From assembly GCA_009786775.1 (NCBI GenBank), contig WQRL01000089.1, positions 1 through 7,022 on the forward strand: a stretch of DNA of 7,022 nt, read 5' to 3'. This DNA comes from Oscillospiraceae bacterium. Lineage in GTDB: Bacteria; Bacillota; Clostridia; Oscillospirales; Oscillospiraceae. A model generated the notes under the pieces. That model had not been told where the DNA came from. It searched no databases and saw nothing but the letters and a program-made list of their open reading frames with translations. Below are positions 6,203 to 7,022 of this stretch, one piece after another (position 1 is the stretch's first letter; each line of letters opens with the position of its first letter). Made by a program: the position numbers and the translations under genes.

Positions 6203-6278
6203 TGGAGCTGGTGGACGGACTCGAACCCCCGACCTGCTGATTACAAATCAGCTGCTCTACCAACTGAGCTACACCAGC
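6203..6278 (-). tRNA. tRNA-Thr (anticodon UGU)
   Basis: The 76-base gene reads on the complement. GCTGGTG (6278-6272) pairs with CACCAGC (6213-6207), followed by discriminator T and an encoded CCA (6205-6203). The D arm is GCTC-AGTTGGTA-GAGC. The anticodon stem GCTGA/TCAGC encloses TTTGTAA, which gives anticodon TGT. The T stem is GGGGG with CCGTC: it contains one G-T wobble and one G-G opposition, so it is less regular than usual, although TTCGAGT and all other arms are normal. It is the first gene after the minus-strand promoter at 6311-6339. Confidence 0.96.
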
Positions 6279-6310
6279 CTATATACGAAAACATATATGG
6301 CGCGAAAGCC

Positions 6311-6339
6311 ATAATAGCAAAACTAAAGGCATTTGTCAA
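6311..6339 (-). promoter_or_regulatory. Sigma-A promoter of the tRNA-Thr/tRNA-Tyr (tyrS) unit
   Basis: On the complement, TTGACA (6339-6334) and TATTAT (6316-6311) are separated by exactly 17 bases. A transcript start near 6304 leaves about 26 bases before tRNA-Thr. This is the clearest promoter for the whole minus-strand block; I see no comparable promoter between tRNA-Tyr and tyrS. Confidence 0.85.
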
Positions 6340-6392
6340 CATAAAACCGCAAAATGTTTATAAATTTTTGTGCGCATAGAGTCCACAGACTA

Positions 6393-6542
6393 GCCGAAGC
6401 CCTGGTGGGTGCTCTGGGGGAAAGTGAAACGGCCGCAGTCCTGGAACACAAGTTTTGTCCAGAGTTCCAAGTTTTTGCCAGAGTAGACGTGACTGACGGA
6501 GGCCGTTTCGCTTTTTCACAGAGCATCCGCCAGGGCTTCGGC
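6393..6542. repeat. Long inverted repeat, 42-bp arms (150 bp), possible structured RNA or MITE-like element
   Basis: The left arm 6393-6434 and right arm 6501-6542 are complementary over 42 bases with about seven differences. The outer 13 bases (GCCGAAGCCCTGG with CCAGGGCTTCGGC) and the inner GAAACGGCC/GGCCGTTTC pair perfectly. The 66-base interior contains further pairing, for example CAGTC (6437-6441) with GACTG (6491-6495), and CTGG/CCAG. Open frames of 60-odd codons cross it on both strands but have no ribosome binding sites. It occupies most of the gene-free stretch 6279-6761. It is unrelated in sequence to the palindrome at 2599. It has no transposase gene and no clear target duplication at its edges. 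Confidence 0.75.
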
Positions 6543-6583
6543 GGATGGTTTTAGACATGGTGCACTAAAACGCCCGCCATCCG
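6524..6583 (+). other. Competing local hairpins at the right edge of the long inverted repeat
   Basis: CATCCGCC (6524-6531) pairs perfectly with GGCGGATG (6540-6547). The same GGATGG bases can instead pair downstream: CGGATGG (6542-6548) with CCATCCG (6577-6583), stacked on TTTTAG (6549-6554) with CTAAAA (6565-6570). Both compete with the pairing of the right arm to the left arm. The alternatives are read directly; a switching role is only an idea. Confidence 0.45.
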
Positions 6584-6684
6584 TACGCAAGGCTTGAAAA
6601 TTACAATTTTTGTGATGTTTTTAGAACAAAACTTGTATCTGTACTAATTTCATACACATTGAAGTAAATTTTTTTTGCACTAGT

Positions 6685-6712
6685 TTGATTTTCTTCATTT
6701 TTGTGTTACAAT
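6685..6712 (+). promoter_or_regulatory. Promoter of the acyl-CoA dehydrogenase gene
   Basis: TACAAT (6707-6712) is preceded by TGT (6704-6706), an extended -10 arrangement, and TTGATT lies at 6685-6690 with a 16-base spacer. A start near 6719 gives a leader of about 43 bases. No clear Rex-type operator (TTGTTAANNNNTTAACAA), which often controls butyrate genes in Clostridia, is visible. Confidence 0.6.
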
Positions 6713-6729
6713 GCTTAGGCGATGTCAGT

Positions 6730-6749
6730 ATTTCATACTATAGTGAAAT
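6730..6749. promoter_or_regulatory. Dyad in the acyl-CoA dehydrogenase leader
   Basis: ATTTCA-TA-CTA pairs with TAGTGAAAT with a two-base bulge, giving a near-symmetric 20-base element. It lies just after the predicted transcript start and 2 bases before the GGAGGT ribosome binding site (6752-6757). It could be an operator or a small RNA hairpin that affects translation. Confidence 0.35.
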
Positions 6750-6761
6750 TTGGAGGTTAAA

Positions 6762-7022
6762 ATGGAATTCACTTTATCAAGCAAACACAAGCTCTTGCTG
6801 GAGTTGTACAGGAAGTTTGCCATCAACGAAGTCGAACCCATTGCGGCAGAGATTGACGAGATGGAAGTATTCCCGCACGACACTGTAAAGAAACTGGCCC
6901 GGTATGGTTTTCTGGGCATACCGTTCCCACAGGAATTCGGCGGCTCCGGTGCCGACAACCTGGCCTATGCCATGGCAGTGGAAGAATTCTCAAAGCATTG
7001 TGGCACTACAGGTGTTATCGTT
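6762..7022 (+). CDS. Acyl-CoA dehydrogenase (butyryl-CoA dehydrogenase-like), N-terminal part, cut by window edge
   Basis: ATG 6762 follows GGAGGT (6752-6757). The 87 residues visible are the N-terminal alpha-helical domain of the FAD-dependent acyl-CoA dehydrogenase family. The signs are FAINEVEPIAAEIDEMEVFP (19-38), KLARYGFLGIPFPQEFGGSG (44-63) and NLAYAMAVEEFSKHCGTTGV (66-85). This opening closely matches short-chain (butyryl-CoA) dehydrogenases of Clostridia. These reduce crotonyl-CoA to butyryl-CoA together with an electron-transfer flavoprotein, often with etfB and etfA next to them. Those genes and the catalytic glutamate lie beyond the window, so chain-length specificity and direction are inference. 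Confidence 0.9.
   Translation, partial: MEFTLSSKHKLLLELYRKFAINEVEPIAAEIDEMEVFPHDTVKKLARYGFLGIPFPQEFGGSGADNLAYAMAVEEFSKHCGTTGVIV

Noticed and set aside
6333..6362. Plus-strand promoter sharing the TTGTCAA site with the tRNA promoter
   Set aside because: TTGTCA at 6333-6338 pairs only with a poor -10 (TTTATA, 18-base spacing, or TATAAA at 20). It remains possible as the source of an RNA over 6393-6583 but is too weak to call.
6393..6542. 6S RNA
   Set aside because: The length and single long hairpin are suggestive, but the arms pair almost continuously without the central open bubble typical of 6S RNA, and no matching promoter or terminator is clear.
6323..6558. Several 66-67-codon frames on both strands
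   Set aside because: They arise from the long inverted repeat, overlap one another on opposite strands, and lack ribosome binding sites.
1..7022. CRISPR array, phage genes, insertion sequence or defence system
   Set aside because: No regularly spaced direct repeats, no transposase, integrase, Cas, nuclease or toxin-antitoxin motifs were seen in any gene.

Overview
The window looks like chromosomal DNA from an anaerobic member of the Bacillota, probably class Clostridia. The reasons are strong AGGAGG-type ribosome binding sites, an ECF sigma factor paired with a DUF4179-type membrane anti-sigma protein, a butyryl-CoA-dehydrogenase-like acyl-CoA dehydrogenase, tRNA genes with encoded CCA, and consensus sigma-A promoters. 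I cannot name the species from sequence alone.

Layout, left to right. (1) 1-210 is the 3' end of a rhodanese-type sulfurtransferase, closed by a GC-rich hairpin. (2) 420-2454 is a two-gene unit: an ECF sigma factor overlapped by a 500-residue single-pass membrane protein, its likely anti-sigma factor. It ends in a terminator hairpin at 2491-2527. (3) 2455-3142 has no convincing gene. It holds a roughly 175-bp imperfect palindrome (2599-2773) and then a near-consensus promoter (2895-2922). (4) 3143-4559 holds two unrecognised small membrane-anchored proteins, with a short DUF4279-like open reading frame between them that was missed because of its size (3717-3869). (5) A bidirectional terminator (4619-4664) separates these from a minus-strand block: promoter (6311-6339), tRNA-Thr(UGU), tRNA-Tyr(GUA), an AT-rich palindrome, and tyrS. 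(6) 6279-6761 is gene-free. It contains the tRNA promoter, a second long and strongly structured inverted repeat (6393-6542) with competing local hairpins, and the promoter of the last gene. (7) 6762 to the end is the 5' part of an acyl-CoA dehydrogenase gene.

Functionally, the sigma/anti-sigma pair probably senses a signal at the cell surface. The two small membrane-anchored proteins downstream may be surface or secreted factors of unknown role. The minus-strand block puts the tyrosine tRNA and the enzyme that charges it in one direction behind one clear promoter, so they may share a transcript. I found no sign of a defence system, CRISPR array, phage or transposase gene. The least explained features are the three different long intergenic palindromes and the short DUF4279-like gene.
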